Shown here in pieces: positions 51,980 through 61,615 of a DNA stretch of 64,000 nucleotides (positions within the stretch are counted from its first letter, which is position 1; each line of letters opens with the position of its first letter). The notes under the pieces were generated by a model. That model searched no databases. It worked only from the letters and a program-made list of their open reading frames with translations, and had not been told where the DNA came from. Origin of the DNA: Roseobacter sp. SK209-2-6 (lineage in GTDB: Bacteria > Pseudomonadota > Alphaproteobacteria > Rhodobacterales > Rhodobacteraceae); NCBI RefSeq assembly GCF_000169455.1, contig NZ_AAYC01000004.1, forward strand, positions 248,001 through 312,000. Reading direction: 5' to 3'. Both the position numbers and the translations under genes were made by a program.

Positions 51980-54533
51980 TGACGATACGGCCTGGCACAA
52001 CGATGACTTTCTTGGGGGCGCTACCATTCAGCGCCTTCTGTACAGCTTCGTGTGCCAGCGCCAGTTTTTCAACCTCATCCTTAGCCAGATCCTTGGCCAC
52101 GGTGATTTCACCACGGCGCTTACCGTTGATCTGGATCGGCAGGGTGACGCTGTCTTCAACCAGCATGGCCTCATCTGCGACAGGCCAGGGCGCTGTGGCG
52201 CAAAGGCCTTCGCCGCCCTGATGGGCCCAGATGTCCTCGGCTAGGTGGGGCGTCATCGGCGACATCAGCTGCGCCAGGGTCATGATCGCCTGCTTCTGCG
52301 CCGCCGCTCCGGCCTTGGATTTCGCCAGGGTATTGGTAAAGCCATAAAGCTTGGCGATGGCGGCGTTGAAACCAAAGCTTTCAACCCCGAGGGTCACGTC
52401 GCGGATCGCTTTATGCATCTCGCGCAGTAGATCCTCGTCGCCCTGACCCTTGGCATCCGGGTCCATCGCGCCGATCTTGTCGCAGAGGTTCCAAACCCGG
52501 TTGAGGTGCTTATAGGCCGCTTCAGCGCCGGAAGCAGTCCATTCCACGTCCCGCTCGGGAGGTGAATCGGACAGCACGAACCAGCGGGCGGTATCAGCGC
52601 CATAGCTGGAGATGATCGAGAGCGGGTCCACCACGTTGTTCTTGGATTTGGACATCTTGGCAGAAGGAATGATCTTCACCTCCGCACCGCCTTCTTTCAA
52701 GAAGGCCTTGCCGTCGCGCAGGTCCACCTCTTCCGGGTAGTGATAGACCGGACGCCCGTTGCCGCCTTCGCTTTTGTAGATCGCGTGGGTGACCATGCCC
52801 TGGGTAAAGAGCGCATCAAAGGGCTCCTTGGCGCTCTCGGGCAGGTGACCGCAGATCTGCATCGCGCGCGAGAAGAAGCGGGAATAGAGCAGGTGCAGAA
52901 TAGCGTGCTCGATGCCGCCGATATACTGGTCGACGTTCATCCAATATGCGGCGTCTTCCATATTGGTCGGCGTTTCGGCGCGGGGTGCGGTGAAGCGGGC
53001 GAAATACCAGGACGAATCCACAAAGGTATCCATGGTGTCGGTTTCGCGCAGGGCCGGCTTGCCGCAGGCGGGGCAGGCGCAGTTGCGCCAGCTGGGGTGG
53101 CGGTCCAGCGGGTTGCCGGGCACCGAGAAGTCGATCGGTTTGCCGTCTTCGTCATAAGGAAGCGCGATGGGCAGGTTTTCTTTCTTCTCCGGCACCACGC
53201 CGCAATCGTCACAATGGACAACAGGGATAGGGCAGCCCCAATAGCGCTGGCGGGAGAGGCCCCAGTCGCGCAGGCGGAATTTGGTGACACCCTGGCCCCA
53301 GCCCGCCTTCTCGGCAAAGTCGACGGTGGCGTTGATGGCTTCTTCGCCTGTTGCCTCACTCAGCCCAGCAAAGTGATCCACCCAGCGCACTTTTTCGCTC
53401 TTGGCGGGCACCAGGGCCTCATCGCCAACAGGAGCGCCGTCATCCAGCATGTAAAAGGCGTTCAGAACCGGCAAGTCGTACTTGCGGCAGAAGTCGAGGT
53501 CGCGCTGGTCGTGCGCCGGGCAGGCAAAGATGGCGCCGGTGCCGTAGTCCATCAGGATGAAGTTGGCGATCCAGACCGGCAGCTCCCAGTCGGGGTTCAG
53601 CGGGTGTTTCACCCGGATGCCGGTGTCGTAGCCCAGCTTCTCGGCGGTTTCGATGGCCTCTTCGGTGGTGCCGCCCTTGCGGCATTCGGCAACGAATGCC
53701 GCGACCTCTTCCGATTCGGCTTCCAGTTGTTTGGCAATCGGGTGATCCGGCGAGATGCCCACAAAAGATGCGCCATTCAGCGTGTCGGGCCGGGTGGTAT
53801 AGACCTCAATCGGTTCCGCGCCATCGGTGCGCTCAAAGGAGAACTGCAGCCCGCGCGACTTGCCGATCCAGTTTTCCTGCATCAGGCGCACTTTGGCGGG
53901 CCAGTTCTCCAACTCATCGAGGGCAGAGAGCAGCTCATCCGAGTAGTCGGAGATCTTGAAGAACCATTGGGTAAGCTCGCGCCGTTCGACCAGCGCCCCG
54001 GAGCGCCAGCCGCGGCCACCTTCGACCTGCTCATTGGCAAGAACGGTCATGTCGACCGGGTCCCAATTGACCACGGCGTTCTTACGGTAGACCAGATCTT
54101 TCTCAAGGAAATCAAGGAACAGGGCCTGCTGCTGGCCATAGTATTCCTCGTCGCAGGTGGCGAACATCCGCGACCAGTCCAGCGAGAGGCCCAGGGGCTT
54201 CATCTGTTCGACCATGGTGTCGATATTGGCGTAGGTCCAATCCTTGGGGTGCCCGCCAGAGGCCATGGCGGCGTTTTCCGCAGGCATGCCGAAGGCGTCA
54301 AATCCCATGGGGTGCAGCACGTTGTGCCCGGTTGAGGCTTTGTAGCGCGCGATCACGTCACCCATGGTGTAGTTGCGCACATGACCCATGTGCAGCTTAC
54401 CCGAGGGGTAGGGGAACATCTCCAGCACGTAATACTTGGGCTTGCCGCCGGTCCGTTTGGCCTGGAAGATCCCGGCCTTGTCCCAGGCTTCTTGCCATTT
54501 TGCTTCGATCTGGTTGGCTTCGTAGCGCGACAT
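51966..54533 (-). CDS. leuS: Leucyl-tRNA synthetase
   Basis: An 855-aa class I aminoacyl-tRNA synthetase. The HIGH equivalent is in [10 protein letters not shown] (about 47-56), KMSKS in AKMSKSKNN (about 620), the CP1 editing domain contains [10 protein letters not shown], and a zinc-type insertion has CDDCG and CACPACG. The length fits the bacterial family. It is the first gene of leuS-lptE-holA, 108 bp downstream of the DUF3576 lipoprotein gene. Confidence 0.98.
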   Translation of the reverse strand: MSRYEANQIEAKWQEAWDKAGIFQAKRTGGKPKYYVLEMFPYPSGKLHMGHVRNYTMGDVIARYKASTGHNVLHPMGFDAFGMPAENAAMASGGHPKDWTYANIDTMVEQMKPLGLSLDWSRMFATCDEEYYGQQQALFLDFLEKDLVYRKNAVVNWDPVDMTVLANEQVEGGRGWRSGALVERRELTQWFFKISDYSDELLSALDELENWPAKVRLMQENWIGKSRGLQFSFERTDGAEPIEVYTTRPDTLNGASFVGISPDHPIAKQLEAESEEVAAFVAECRKGGTTEEAIETAEKLGYDTGIRVKHPLNPDWELPVWIANFILMDYGTGAIFACPAHDQRDLDFCRKYDLPVLNAFYMLDDGAPVGDEALVPAKSEKVRWVDHFAGLSEATGEEAINATVDFAEKAGWGQGVTKFRLRDWGLSRQRYWGCPIPVVHCDDCGVVPEKKENLPIALPYDEDGKPIDFSVPGNPLDRHPSWRNCACPACGKPALRETDTMDTFVDSSWYFARFTAPRAETPTNMEDAAYWMNVDQYIGGIEHAILHLLYSRFFSRAMQICGHLPESAKEPFDALFTQGMVTHAIYKSEGGNGRPVYHYPEEVDLRDGKAFLKEGGAEVKIIPSAKMSKSKNNVVDPLSIISSYGADTARWFVLSDSPPERDVEWTASGAEAAYKHLNRVWNLCDKIGAMDPDAKGQGDEDLLREMHKAIRDVTLGVESFGFNAAIAKLYGFTNTLAKSKAGAAAQKQAIMTLAQLMSPMTPHLAEDIWAHQGGEGLCATAPWPVADEAMLVEDSVTLPIQINGKRRGEITVAKDLAKDEVEKLALAHEAVQKALNGSAPKKVIVVPGRIVNVVA

Positions 54534-54552
54534 GCGGATATGTCCTTTAGGA

Positions 54553-54580
54553 ATGAAAACGCCGGGTCGTGACCCGGCGC
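54553..54580 (-). terminator. Terminator between the DUF3576 gene and leuS
   Basis: An 8-bp stem CGCCGGGT / ACCCGGCG (54560-54567 with 54572-54579) with a 4-nt loop is followed leftward by TTTTCATT. The T-run is short, so some read-through into leuS is possible. Confidence 0.7.
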
Positions 54581-54641
54581 TTGTGATACTGCCATTTGCG
54601 CCCTGTTGCCAGAGGCTCCTGATTGAATAAGCGGTGCAGTG

Positions 54642-55133
54642 CTAGAGATTCTTGTCCGCGATGCGCAGCTGACGCGCCCGCGAAAGAATCGCATCTTCGA
54701 CAGCACGAGAGGTCGCAGCGCTGACCTGACGCCCGCCACGATCTTGCAGCGAAACATTCAAAGAGCGCGCATCCAGCGCCGGGTCTTTGATGTGAACGGT
54801 GGCGCGATAGGCACGACCGCTGCCCGGAGGGGTGCCATAGCCAGTGACAATAACACCTGTGAAAGGATCAACGGATTGCACCGGCAGGAACTCCAGCACA
54901 TCCAGGCTGGCATTCCAGAGGTAACGGTTCACCTGCACCTTTTGGTCTGGCTTGCCGCCAAAGAGATCCCATATAGAGGACTTATCGCTCTGAGCTGCGA
55001 TGATATCGTCGTTAAACTCTCTGGACCCGCCAGCATGCTCAGCCTTTTTAGCACCGCCGAGTCCACCACAGGCTGCTAGTCCTACGCACAAGAAACCAGC
55101 CAGCCCGGCCTTAAAGAAACGATGAGGTGTCAT
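54642..55133 (-). CDS. DUF3576-family lipoprotein
   Basis: A 163-aa protein with a lipoprotein signal (AGLAGFLCVGLAAC, lipidated Cys about 22) and a Gly-rich linker, then a compact domain SIWDLFGGKPDQKVQVNRYLWNASLDVLEFLPVQSVDPFTGVIVTGYG that is characteristic of DUF3576. The C-terminal DLxD-like pattern ends ARQLRIADKNL. The function is unknown. It regularly precedes leuS-lptE-holA in alphaproteobacteria, suggesting a link to outer-membrane biogenesis. It is divergent from the porin gene. Confidence 0.93.
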   Translation of the reverse strand: MTPHRFFKAGLAGFLCVGLAACGGLGGAKKAEHAGGSREFNDDIIAAQSDKSSIWDLFGGKPDQKVQVNRYLWNASLDVLEFLPVQSVDPFTGVIVTGYGTPPGSGRAYRATVHIKDPALDARSLNVSLQDRGGRQVSAATSRAVEDAILSRARQLRIADKNL

Positions 55134-55534
55134 TGCTGCTCCTAGAACCAGTGTCTTGCGGCAGTCCTAACTTATGCGCGGGCAAAGGAGCAAGGGCTTT
55201 AGCAACTTGCGCCGTTCTCTCGCGAATCGAAAGTTAAGATGGATATGCGTGGCGGATATGAAGGGAGTCGGTAGAATCCCCTGAAATTGCGCTCTCTTTA
55301 TAGGAGGTAAGAATCTGTTTTTCCCTCGCTTCGTTAATAATCTGAGCGATTTTCTGCTTCTTGCTTGGGGGTAGGAGGGCAGACTGTGGCAAAGCTGCAC
55401 CAGAGTGTGGGGCATTGGCACACGGCCAGATCGGGGGCCTTGCCAAAATGGGGGTGAAAAAGCGAAACCCCTTGGCATACCCACGCCGGAACTCCCCGGT
55501 TTGGGCATCAGAATTGAAAACCGAGGGAAAAACG
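55134..55534. promoter_or_regulatory. Porin/DUF3576 divergent region with four GANTC sites
   Basis: This 401-bp gap contains no convincing gene. It carries GANTC sites at 55224-55228, 55265-55269, 55274-55278 and 55311-55315, four in 92 bp. These are potential CcrM methylation targets. An AGGAGG at about 55303 is followed by no sensible frame. The promoters of both divergent genes must lie here. Confidence 0.5.
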
Positions 55535-56527
55535 ATGAAAAAGGTTCTCTTCGCGACTACCGCGCTGATCGCCACCGCAGGCATGGCTGCTGCTGAAGTC
55601 AGCATGTCCGGTTACGGCCGTTTTGGTCTGGACTACAACTCCGCAAACGAGCGCGTTGCTGGTGTTTCCGAAACCAACATCACCAGCCGTCTGCGTCTGC
55701 AGTTCGACATGTCCACCGAGGCTGACTCGGGTGTTGGCTTCAACGCACGCTTCCGCCTGCAGTCCGAAAGCCGCGACGGTGCCGTTAATGGCGGCGCAGC
55801 AAACGGTACCACCACTGCAAACGGCGCACGTTTTGGCGTGACCTACGGCGGCCTGTCCGTCAACGTTGGCAACATCATCGGCGCTGTTGAAAACACTCCT
55901 GGCCTGTACACCACCGGCACTCGCTCCGCTGGCACCGGCATTGACGGCATGGGCTTCCACTCCATCGCCATCAAATCCCGCACCGGCACCGCATGGAACT
56001 GGGATGCATATTCCTCCGGCGGCACTGGCGTAAACGGCCTGGAAGCAATCTACTCCGCAAACGGCTTCACCGGTCACGTTTCCTACAGCCAGCGTAACGG
56101 CGGCACCGTTCTCGGCACCGCAGGTGGCGAAGATCGTTCCGCGATCATGCTGACCTACTCCTTCTCGGACTTCTATGTTGCTGCTTCGGCTCAGTCCTCC
56201 TCTGTTGCTGCAAACGACATCACCTTCGTTTCGGCTGGCGGTGACTTCGGCAACTTCGGCGCCCGTATCGCTTACGGTTCCACCGACGCGGCTGACTCCG
56301 TAACTCTGGAAGGCAACATGGACATCGGCGCAGCATCCAACATCCTGGTTTGGGTCAACAGCACCGACGTTGCAGGCACCGTTACCGCAGCTGACACTGC
56401 AGACGGCACCTCCTTCGGCATCAACTACCAGTACGACCTGGGTGGCGGCGCTACCTTCGTTGCTGGCTATGTTGACGAAGCCGACGACGACAACCAGTTC
56501 CAGGCTGGTGTGTACTTCAGCTTCTAA
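55535..56527 (+). CDS. General porin (Rhodobacter type)
   Basis: A 330-aa outer-membrane 16-stranded beta-barrel. The signal peptide KKVLFATTALIATAGMAAA is cleaved before EVSMSGYGRFGLDY, the first strand. Alternating strands and Gly/Asp-rich loops follow, and the protein ends QAGVYFSF with the C-terminal Phe required for BAM recognition. Codon choice (nearly all TCC, AAC, GGC, GTT) differs from neighbours and indicates very high expression. GAGGGAAAAACG precedes ATG 55535. Confidence 0.95.
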   Translation: MKKVLFATTALIATAGMAAAEVSMSGYGRFGLDYNSANERVAGVSETNITSRLRLQFDMSTEADSGVGFNARFRLQSESRDGAVNGGAANGTTTANGARFGVTYGGLSVNVGNIIGAVENTPGLYTTGTRSAGTGIDGMGFHSIAIKSRTGTAWNWDAYSSGGTGVNGLEAIYSANGFTGHVSYSQRNGGTVLGTAGGEDRSAIMLTYSFSDFYVAASAQSSSVAANDITFVSAGGDFGNFGARIAYGSTDAADSVTLEGNMDIGAASNILVWVNSTDVAGTVTAADTADGTSFGINYQYDLGGGATFVAGYVDEADDDNQFQAGVYFSF

Positions 56528-56553
56528 GCTGAACCACGCTTAGCGTGAATTGG

Positions 56554-56590
56554 GGGCGGGCTCTGTAAAGAGCCTGCCCTTTTCTTTTGC
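56554..56590 (+). terminator. Strong terminator after the porin gene
   Basis: An 11-bp stem with one G-T pair (GGGCGGGCTCT / AGAGCCTGCCC, 56554-56564 with 56569-56579) is followed by TTTTCTTTT, 26 bp after the stop. Confidence 0.92.
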
Positions 56591-56650
56591 CTCTTAACAT
56601 CTGCCGCCAAACAGTGTTTCTCTGTGCCCGCAACGTGAAGAGGGAAGCCC

Positions 56651-57310
56651 ATGTCGCTGGAAGATATCAAAGCCCGTATCGAAGCTGCTGAGGGTAAGGC
56701 AGGTCGTGCGCTGGGGTCGGTTCAGCTGATTGCGGTTTCCAAGGTTCAGCCCAATGAACGCGTCGAGGCCGTCCTGCAGGAGGGGCACCGCTGCTTTGGT
56801 GAGAACCGTGTGCAGGAGGCGGCAGGCAAATGGCCGGATTTCGCCAAGCAATTCTCGGGCCTGGATCTGCATCTGATCGGTCCTTTGCAGACCAATAAGG
56901 CGCGTCAGGCGATGGAGCTTTTTGACGTGATCCATTCCGTTGATCGCCCCAAGCTGGCTAAGACCCTTGCGCGTCTGGCACAGGAGATCGGCAATTGCCC
57001 GGATCTGTTCATCCAGGTCAATACAGGTGCCGAAGAGCAGAAGGCCGGTATCCTGCCCCAAGATACGGATGCCTTTATTGCAGAATGTCGGGCTCTTGAT
57101 CTGCCGGTGCAGGGTCTGATGTGTATCCCACCAGTCGAAGAACCCGCGGTTGAGCATTTCGCCCTGCTGGCAGAAATGGCAGACCGCAACGGGCTGGATG
57201 GGCTCTCCATGGGGATGAGCAGCGATTTTGAAGAAGCGATCGCCATGGGGGCAACCCATGTTCGTGTTGGCTCTGCCATCTTTGGCGCAAGGGCCTATGC
57301 CCAGGGCTGA
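56651..57310 (+). CDS. YggS-family PLP homeostasis protein
   Basis: A 219-aa alanine-racemase-fold-only protein (PLPHP). The PLP lysine is in LIAVSKVQP (Lys about 30), followed by CFGENRVQEA, HLIGPLQTNK and, at the C-terminus, LSMGMSSDFEEAIAMGATHVRVGSAIFG, which binds the phosphate. It buffers free PLP and affects amino- and keto-acid pools and has no known catalysis. AGGGAAG precedes the ATG. It is transcribed alone. Confidence 0.96.
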   Translation: MSLEDIKARIEAAEGKAGRALGSVQLIAVSKVQPNERVEAVLQEGHRCFGENRVQEAAGKWPDFAKQFSGLDLHLIGPLQTNKARQAMELFDVIHSVDRPKLAKTLARLAQEIGNCPDLFIQVNTGAEEQKAGILPQDTDAFIAECRALDLPVQGLMCIPPVEEPAVEHFALLAEMADRNGLDGLSMGMSSDFEEAIAMGATHVRVGSAIFGARAYAQG

Positions 57311-57339
57311 GGTAAGCGTTCAAGCGAACCCAAACGACC

Positions 57340-57855
57340 CTAGATCGGGGGCACGATGACTCGCGTGCCCAGCTCAATACGGGCGGCTAGCCAATGCAGA
57401 ACCGGACGTGAAAAAGCGATGCAACCCTCGGTCGAATAGCCGGGGCGGCGCCACTGGTGGATAAAGATCGCGGATCCTTTTCCGGGAGTGGCGGGGGGCA
57501 TGTTCCAGTCCAACACCAGCACAAGATCATAGAGCGGATCGGCACGCCGCAGGTTTTCGTGACTGTGCCCATAGGGGGCAGATACCAGGCTGTTATAGGC
57601 GCCGTCCGCCGCGTCGTCAGACCATAGATCGCCTGGGCCGATGGCGCGTGCCCAGGGTGCAGGCGCGGCCAGGCGATCCGGACGATAGAGCATTCCTGCA
57701 ATGCGATGCGTGCCGACAGGAGTTGCTCCATCTCCCTCACGCTTCTGAGTGGTGATCCCACCCTTGCCAATGGAGCAGGGCAGCATTCTGCCCTGAAACC
57801 GCAGACCCTGACGCGTCAGGATCAGATCATGCGGGCCTTGGGCCGGAACAGTCAC
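57340..57855 (-). CDS. YkuD-type L,D-transpeptidase domain protein without signal peptide
   Basis: A 171-aa protein consisting of the YkuD catalytic domain only. The active-site pattern is IHQWRR...YSTEGCIAF, with His about 136 and Cys about 147. L,D-transpeptidases crosslink or modify peptidoglycan in the periplasm, yet no signal peptide or membrane anchor is visible, so export or a different role is open. Translation starts at GTG 57855, which overlaps the ribA stop (GTGA), giving coupling to riboflavin synthesis. Confidence 0.88.
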   Translation of the reverse strand: MTVPAQGPHDLILTRQGLRFQGRMLPCSIGKGGITTQKREGDGATPVGTHRIAGMLYRPDRLAAPAPWARAIGPGDLWSDDAADGAYNSLVSAPYGHSHENLRRADPLYDLVLVLDWNMPPATPGKGSAIFIHQWRRPGYSTEGCIAFSRPVLHWLAARIELGTRVIVPPI

Positions 57856-58940
57856 AGCATATGCCCGGATTTGGCGGCCTTGGTTGCCAGATAATGCTGG
57901 TTAAAGCTGTTCTCACCCACTTTCAGCGGAACGCGCTCGGCAACTTTGACCCCAGTTTTTTCCATCATCGCGATCTTGTTGGGGTTGTTGGTCAACAGGC
58001 GGACCTCACTAAAACCCAACCGTTTGAGGATGGCAGCCCCCAGACGAAAGTCGCGCTCATCATCTTCAAAGCCAAGCCGGTGATTGGCTTCTACCGTGTC
58101 AAAGCCCTGATCTTGCAGGGAATAGGCCCGCATCTTATTGGCCAAGCCAATGCCGCGCCCCTCTTGATTGAGGTAGAGGAGGATGCCACTGCCCTCTTCG
58201 CCCATCTGTGCCAATGCCCCCCGCAGCTGTGGACCGCAATCGCATTTGAGGGAGCCCAGCACATCGCCGGTGAAGCAGGCAGAATGCAGCCGTGCCAAGA
58301 CAGGTTTGGAGCGATCTGCGCGGCCGATCTCAATCGCATAGTGCTCTTCTGCGCCATCCTCTGGTCGGTAGATATGCAAGCGACCGGCTTCAGCGGCCTG
58401 CATCGGCAGGCGTGCGGCCGCCACCGGGTGCAGCGGGGAGCTTTCGTTCATCAAAGGCTCAATGGCGATCTGCGGCAGCAGGGTCAGTCCGTGACTGCTG
58501 GCAAACTCCGAGGCTTTGGTAATGGGCACCAGGAGGGCGGCGGGCAGAAGGCGGGCGGATTTTGTCAGGGCAATGGCCAGCCGGTGCAAATCTGCGGACC
58601 CTTCACGTTGGCTCTCCAATGGGCCCTTCATCGGGGTGCTCAGATCATCCGCGGGATCAGCCAGGGCCTGTATCCAAGAGAGCGTGGCGTTCTGGGGCAC
58701 TGCGATGCGCGCGGTACCCCCGTCATAGGCATGGGCCTTTAGGGTTTTGGCACGCCGGGCGGTCAGCGCCAGGGTGACCGGGCCAATGTCGCGCAAATCC
58801 TGAAGCCGTGCCTTCGCCAGGCTCTCAGCTGCGATAGCGATGGAGGCCTCTGCGCCATTGGTCAGCACAACGGGCAATCCCATGCGTAGATCCACCCGTG
58901 CGCGGGCCAGAAGTTCAAGCGGTGTGGGCATCAGGCTCAT
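57852..58940 (-). CDS. ribA: GTP cyclohydrolase II with degenerate N-terminal domain
   Basis: A 362-aa protein. The C-terminal about 200 residues are GTP cyclohydrolase II, first step of riboflavin synthesis: zinc ligands in [18 protein letters not shown] (C-x10-C-x-C), [18 protein letters not shown], and the terminal [14 protein letters not shown]. The N-terminal about 150 residues ([18 protein letters not shown]) occupy the place of a DHBP synthase domain but show no DHBPS active-site motif, as in many alphaproteobacterial RibA proteins. ATG 58940 is my choice among closely spaced ATGs at 58949, 58940 and 58931. Confidence 0.92.
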   Translation of the reverse strand: MSLMPTPLELLARARVDLRMGLPVVLTNGAEASIAIAAESLAKARLQDLRDIGPVTLALTARRAKTLKAHAYDGGTARIAVPQNATLSWIQALADPADDLSTPMKGPLESQREGSADLHRLAIALTKSARLLPAALLVPITKASEFASSHGLTLLPQIAIEPLMNESSPLHPVAAARLPMQAAEAGRLHIYRPEDGAEEHYAIEIGRADRSKPVLARLHSACFTGDVLGSLKCDCGPQLRGALAQMGEEGSGILLYLNQEGRGIGLANKMRAYSLQDQGFDTVEANHRLGFEDDERDFRLGAAILKRLGFSEVRLLTNNPNKIAMMEKTGVKVAERVPLKVGENSFNQHYLATKAAKSGHML

Positions 58941-59113
58941 CAGGCACATCCCGGAGTTCGTGACATTATAACAGGTCTTTCCTAGGCCCAATTCCTGCAG
59001 AAGTGAAACATTTCCTGCACCTGAGACACGTCGGCGTGAGAGTTTTGCAGCATCCCTTGTCGAATGGCTTTTGCAATAGCATCTGTCAGTCAAGCTAACA
59101 GGAGGGTATTTCC

Positions 59114-59800
59114 ATGGCGCAATTGAAGAAGATTCTGCTGGTCGATGATGACGAGGACCTGCGCGAGGCCTTGAGCGAACAATTGTTGATGACCGAAGAC
59201 TTTGATGTCTTTGAAGCGGACAGCGGTCAGACTGCCATGGAACGCGCCAAAGAAGCACTTTATGATCTGGTGATCCTGGATGTGGGCCTGCCCGACACCG
59301 ATGGCCGTGAGCTGTGCCGCCTGATGCGCAAACAGGGCGTGAAGGCTCCGATCCTGATGCTGACCGGCCATGACAGTGATGCAGATACCATTCTGGGGTT
59401 GGACGCCGGCGCCAATGACTATGTCTCCAAGCCCTTCAAATTTCCGGTTCTTCTGGCCCGTATCCGCGCCCAGCTGCGTCAGCACGAGCAATCGGAAGAT
59501 GCGGTTTTTGTGCTCGGGCCCTATACCTTCAAGCCAGCCATGAAGATGCTGCTGACCGAGGATGACAAGAAGATCCGCCTGACCGAGAAAGAAACCAATA
59601 TTCTGAAGTTTCTCTATCGCTCAAATGACGGTGTGGTGCCGCGTGATGTGCTCTTGCATGAGGTCTGGGGCTATAACGCCGGTGTGACCACCCATACGCT
59701 GGAAACCCATATTTATCGTCTGCGCCAGAAGATTGAGCCAGACCCCTCAAATGCGCGAATTCTGGTGACCGAATCGGGTGGCTACCGTCTGGTTAACTAA
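59114..59800 (+). CDS. Orphan OmpR/PhoB-family response regulator (CenR-like)
   Basis: A 228-aa response regulator. The receiver domain has the acidic pair DDDED (about 11-15), phospho-acceptor Asp about 56 in LVILDVGLP, Thr in MLTGHD and Lys in VSKPF. The winged-helix effector (about 130-228) ends [13 protein letters not shown]. No histidine kinase lies nearby. From memory it closely resembles CenR of Rhodobacter sphaeroides, an orphan regulator of envelope genes. AGGAGG precedes the ATG. It has its own strong terminator. Confidence 0.93.
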   Translation: MAQLKKILLVDDDEDLREALSEQLLMTEDFDVFEADSGQTAMERAKEALYDLVILDVGLPDTDGRELCRLMRKQGVKAPILMLTGHDSDADTILGLDAGANDYVSKPFKFPVLLARIRAQLRQHEQSEDAVFVLGPYTFKPAMKMLLTEDDKKIRLTEKETNILKFLYRSNDGVVPRDVLLHEVWGYNAGVTTHTLETHIYRLRQKIEPDPSNARILVTESGGYRLVN

Positions 59801-59904
59801 TTCACTGGACTTGACGCAGATCAAAGAAATGTTTTCTACTCATCTTTAAGAAGTAAAGATCCCGCGCATATCCGGGTCACGATATGCACCTCCCTGTTGG
59901 ACTC

Positions 59905-59933
59905 GGCCGGGCCAGTTGCCCGGCCTTTTTTTT
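59905..59933 (+). terminator. Strong rho-independent terminator
   Basis: An 8-bp stem GGCCGGGC / GCCCGGCC (59905-59912 with 59918-59925) with a 5-nt loop is followed by TTTTTTTT, about 105 bp after the response regulator stop. Confidence 0.95.
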
Positions 59934-60031
59934 GTGAACTGACCCCAAGCTTGCTTTGAGGAAACAACTTTTGGTTGTGATTGGGGTTGAGTTTGTCGAA
60001 GCTTGATGTGTCAGCCACCTTGGGCGATACG

Positions 60032-60436
60032 CTACTCCGCCTTCGGTGGGTTCGCCCCATCAATCCGCGACAGGAGCTGCTTCCAGTGTTTTGAGCGGCC
60101 AAAGCTGCGCAGGGTGGTCTCGGTTTCATCCCTCAATTGCCCCAAATCCAGGTTTTCTTTCTTATAGTCATCGATTTCGATCTCTAAAAAGCGGATGGCT
60201 TCCTCAAAGTCACCCAGGGCAATCGCCGTGGTTAGTGCCCAGCAGGCCGTTATCTCTGTATCTTGCCGCTGAACCAAGTCCCTGAAAACTATCTTGGAAA
60301 AGAAGGCTACATTTGCAGCCGCATTCAAAAAATCGGTCTCCGGGTTGTCAGGGTCAGTCTCGTAGGCGGTGAGGAGGGAGGCTTCCAAATCTCTCACTGC
60401 TTTGAGGAGGAGCCGACTGGATATGATGTCTTTCAT
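60032..60436 (-). CDS. Hypothetical helical protein
   Basis: A 134-aa protein starting KDIISSRLLLKAVRDLEASLL. It is acidic and almost entirely helical (TDFLNAAANVAFFSKIVFRDLVQ, then FEEAIRFLEIEIDDYKKENLDLGQL with coiled-coil character). There is no signal peptide and no membrane segment. I recognise no family. ATG 60436 has only a weak ribosome site, and the frame is open to 60499. It is convergent with the response regulator gene and divergent from xth. Confidence 0.6.
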   Translation of the reverse strand: MKDIISSRLLLKAVRDLEASLLTAYETDPDNPETDFLNAAANVAFFSKIVFRDLVQRQDTEITACWALTTAIALGDFEEAIRFLEIEIDDYKKENLDLGQLRDETETTLRSFGRSKHWKQLLSRIDGANPPKAE

Positions 60437-60655
60437 GTCATGAGAACTCAGTGATCGCTGTGGTTGTGGCAACATCGGGCACAGGTGCGAAGGCTGCAAC
60501 GCGAAATCACCGATTGCCTGTCATTTTGTCCAAGCGCGGTGCCTTGGCTGGTCATCGCAGAGGTCTCAACAGGAAGGGAGTGCAAAAAACCGGTCGTTCG
60601 TGCGGATCGGCAAAAGCAGAAACATCAGATCTATGTGCGCATTTGAGGGCTGGAA

Positions 60656-60670
60656 GTTCTCCTTCTGTTC
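60656..60670. promoter_or_regulatory. LexA (SOS) box upstream of xth
   Basis: GTTC-N7-GTTC is perfect (60656-60659 and 60667-60670), the alphaproteobacterial LexA direct repeat. It ends 42 bp before the xth ATG at 60713. It is the same element, in the opposite orientation, as the one before imuB-dnaE2 at 14168. Confidence 0.8.
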
Positions 60671-60712
60671 ATGCATGATCCCGGCGAATTCTATTCTGGA
60701 GTACTGCACGCC

Positions 60713-61501
60713 ATGGCCTTTACCCTTGCCACCTGGAACATCAATTCGGTCCGCCTGCGCGAGGATCTAGTCTTGAAGCTGTTGCAAGAGGAAGCCCCGG
60801 ATGTTCTGTGCCTGCAGGAGTGCAAAAGCCCGGTGGAGAAGATCCCGACCGAGGGCTTTGCATCGCTAGGGTATCATCACATGGTTGCCCGCGGACAGAA
60901 GGGCTACAACGGGGTGGCAATCCTGTCGAAGCTGCCGCTGAAAGATGTAGGGGATAAGGATTTTGCGAATCTGGGCCATGCGCGCCATGTGGCGGCAGAG
61001 CTGGAAAACGGTGTCACCATTCAGAACTTCTATGTGCCTGCGGGCGGCGATAAGCCGGACCGTGAAGTGAATGAGAAATTTGGCCAGAAGCTCGATTATC
61101 TCACCGAGATGCGGGACTGGTTCCGCTCTGAGGCGCCAAAGAAGAGCATTCTGGTGGGGGATCTGAACATTGCCCCGCGCGAAGAAGATGTCTGGGACCA
61201 CAAGAAGATGCTCAAAGTGGTGAGCCACACACCCATCGAGGTGGAGCATCTGGCAGAGGTGCAGGAGGCCGGTGGCTGGCAGGATGTGACCCGCGCCGAC
61301 ATTCCGGACGGGCTCTTGTACAGCTGGTGGAGCTATCGCGCCAAGGATTGGGATGCGGCAGACAAGGGTCGGCGCCTGGATCATGTCTGGGCTACTGGGG
61401 ATATTTCTCAGTCGGCCAGTTCCAGCCGGATCCTGCGTGCTGCACGCGGTTGGGAAAAGCCGAGCGATCACGCCCCGGTTTTTGCCAGCTTTGATCTTTG
61501 A
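60713..61501 (+). CDS. xth: Exodeoxyribonuclease III (AP endonuclease)
   Basis: A 262-aa EEP-fold nuclease that cuts at abasic sites and degrades 3' ends. TWNINSVR (about 7-14), LCLQECK with metal Glu, GYNGVAILSK, VGDLNIAP with the catalytic Asp/Asn, DHVWAT and the C-terminal SDHAPVFASF with the catalytic His are all present. ATG 60713 gives the standard family N-terminus. An earlier in-frame ATG at 60671 would begin exactly at the end of the LexA box. GGAG is 11 nt upstream. Confidence 0.96.
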   Translation: MAFTLATWNINSVRLREDLVLKLLQEEAPDVLCLQECKSPVEKIPTEGFASLGYHHMVARGQKGYNGVAILSKLPLKDVGDKDFANLGHARHVAAELENGVTIQNFYVPAGGDKPDREVNEKFGQKLDYLTEMRDWFRSEAPKKSILVGDLNIAPREEDVWDHKKMLKVVSHTPIEVEHLAEVQEAGGWQDVTRADIPDGLLYSWWSYRAKDWDAADKGRRLDHVWATGDISQSASSSRILRAARGWEKPSDHAPVFASFDL

Positions 61502-61519
61502 GCACAGGTTGGTTGTATT

Positions 61520-61567
61520 GACGGGCAGGGGAATGCTCCCGCCCGTCGGGCAGATTTTTAAAAAATC
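61520..61567. terminator. Bidirectional terminator between xth and the membrane-protein gene
   Basis: A 7-bp stem GACGGGC / GCCCGTC (61520-61526 with 61541-61547) leads to GATTTTT on the plus strand. The same T/A tract (61553-61567) is a dyad that gives GATTTTTT for the leftward transcript, after the GC stem at 61586. Confidence 0.75.
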
Positions 61568-61585
61568 CCCCTCCCGTTGGGCCGG

Positions 61586-61607
61586 GCGCCGTGCTGGCGC
61601 ACGGCGC
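61586..61607. repeat. GC-rich intergenic stem-loop, copy 2
   Basis: A 9-bp stem GCGCCGTGC / GCACGGCGC (61586-61594 with 61599-61607) lies 9 bp beyond the membrane-protein stop. Flanks TTGGGCC and GGT match the stem at 27476-27498, although the loop arms differ by compensating changes, the mark of a conserved structure. Confidence 0.55.
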
Positions 61608-61615
61608 GGTTGTCG

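Noticed and set aside
52740-54335. 531-aa frame opposite leuS; similar long frames opposite serA (3653-5092), the transaminase (12575-13897) and agcS (20527-22131)
   Set aside because: Same GC-driven antisense artefact; no plausible start context and biased composition.
60671-60712. Upstream start for xth at 60671
   Set aside because: It adds 14 residues not found in the family and begins at the last base of the LexA operator.
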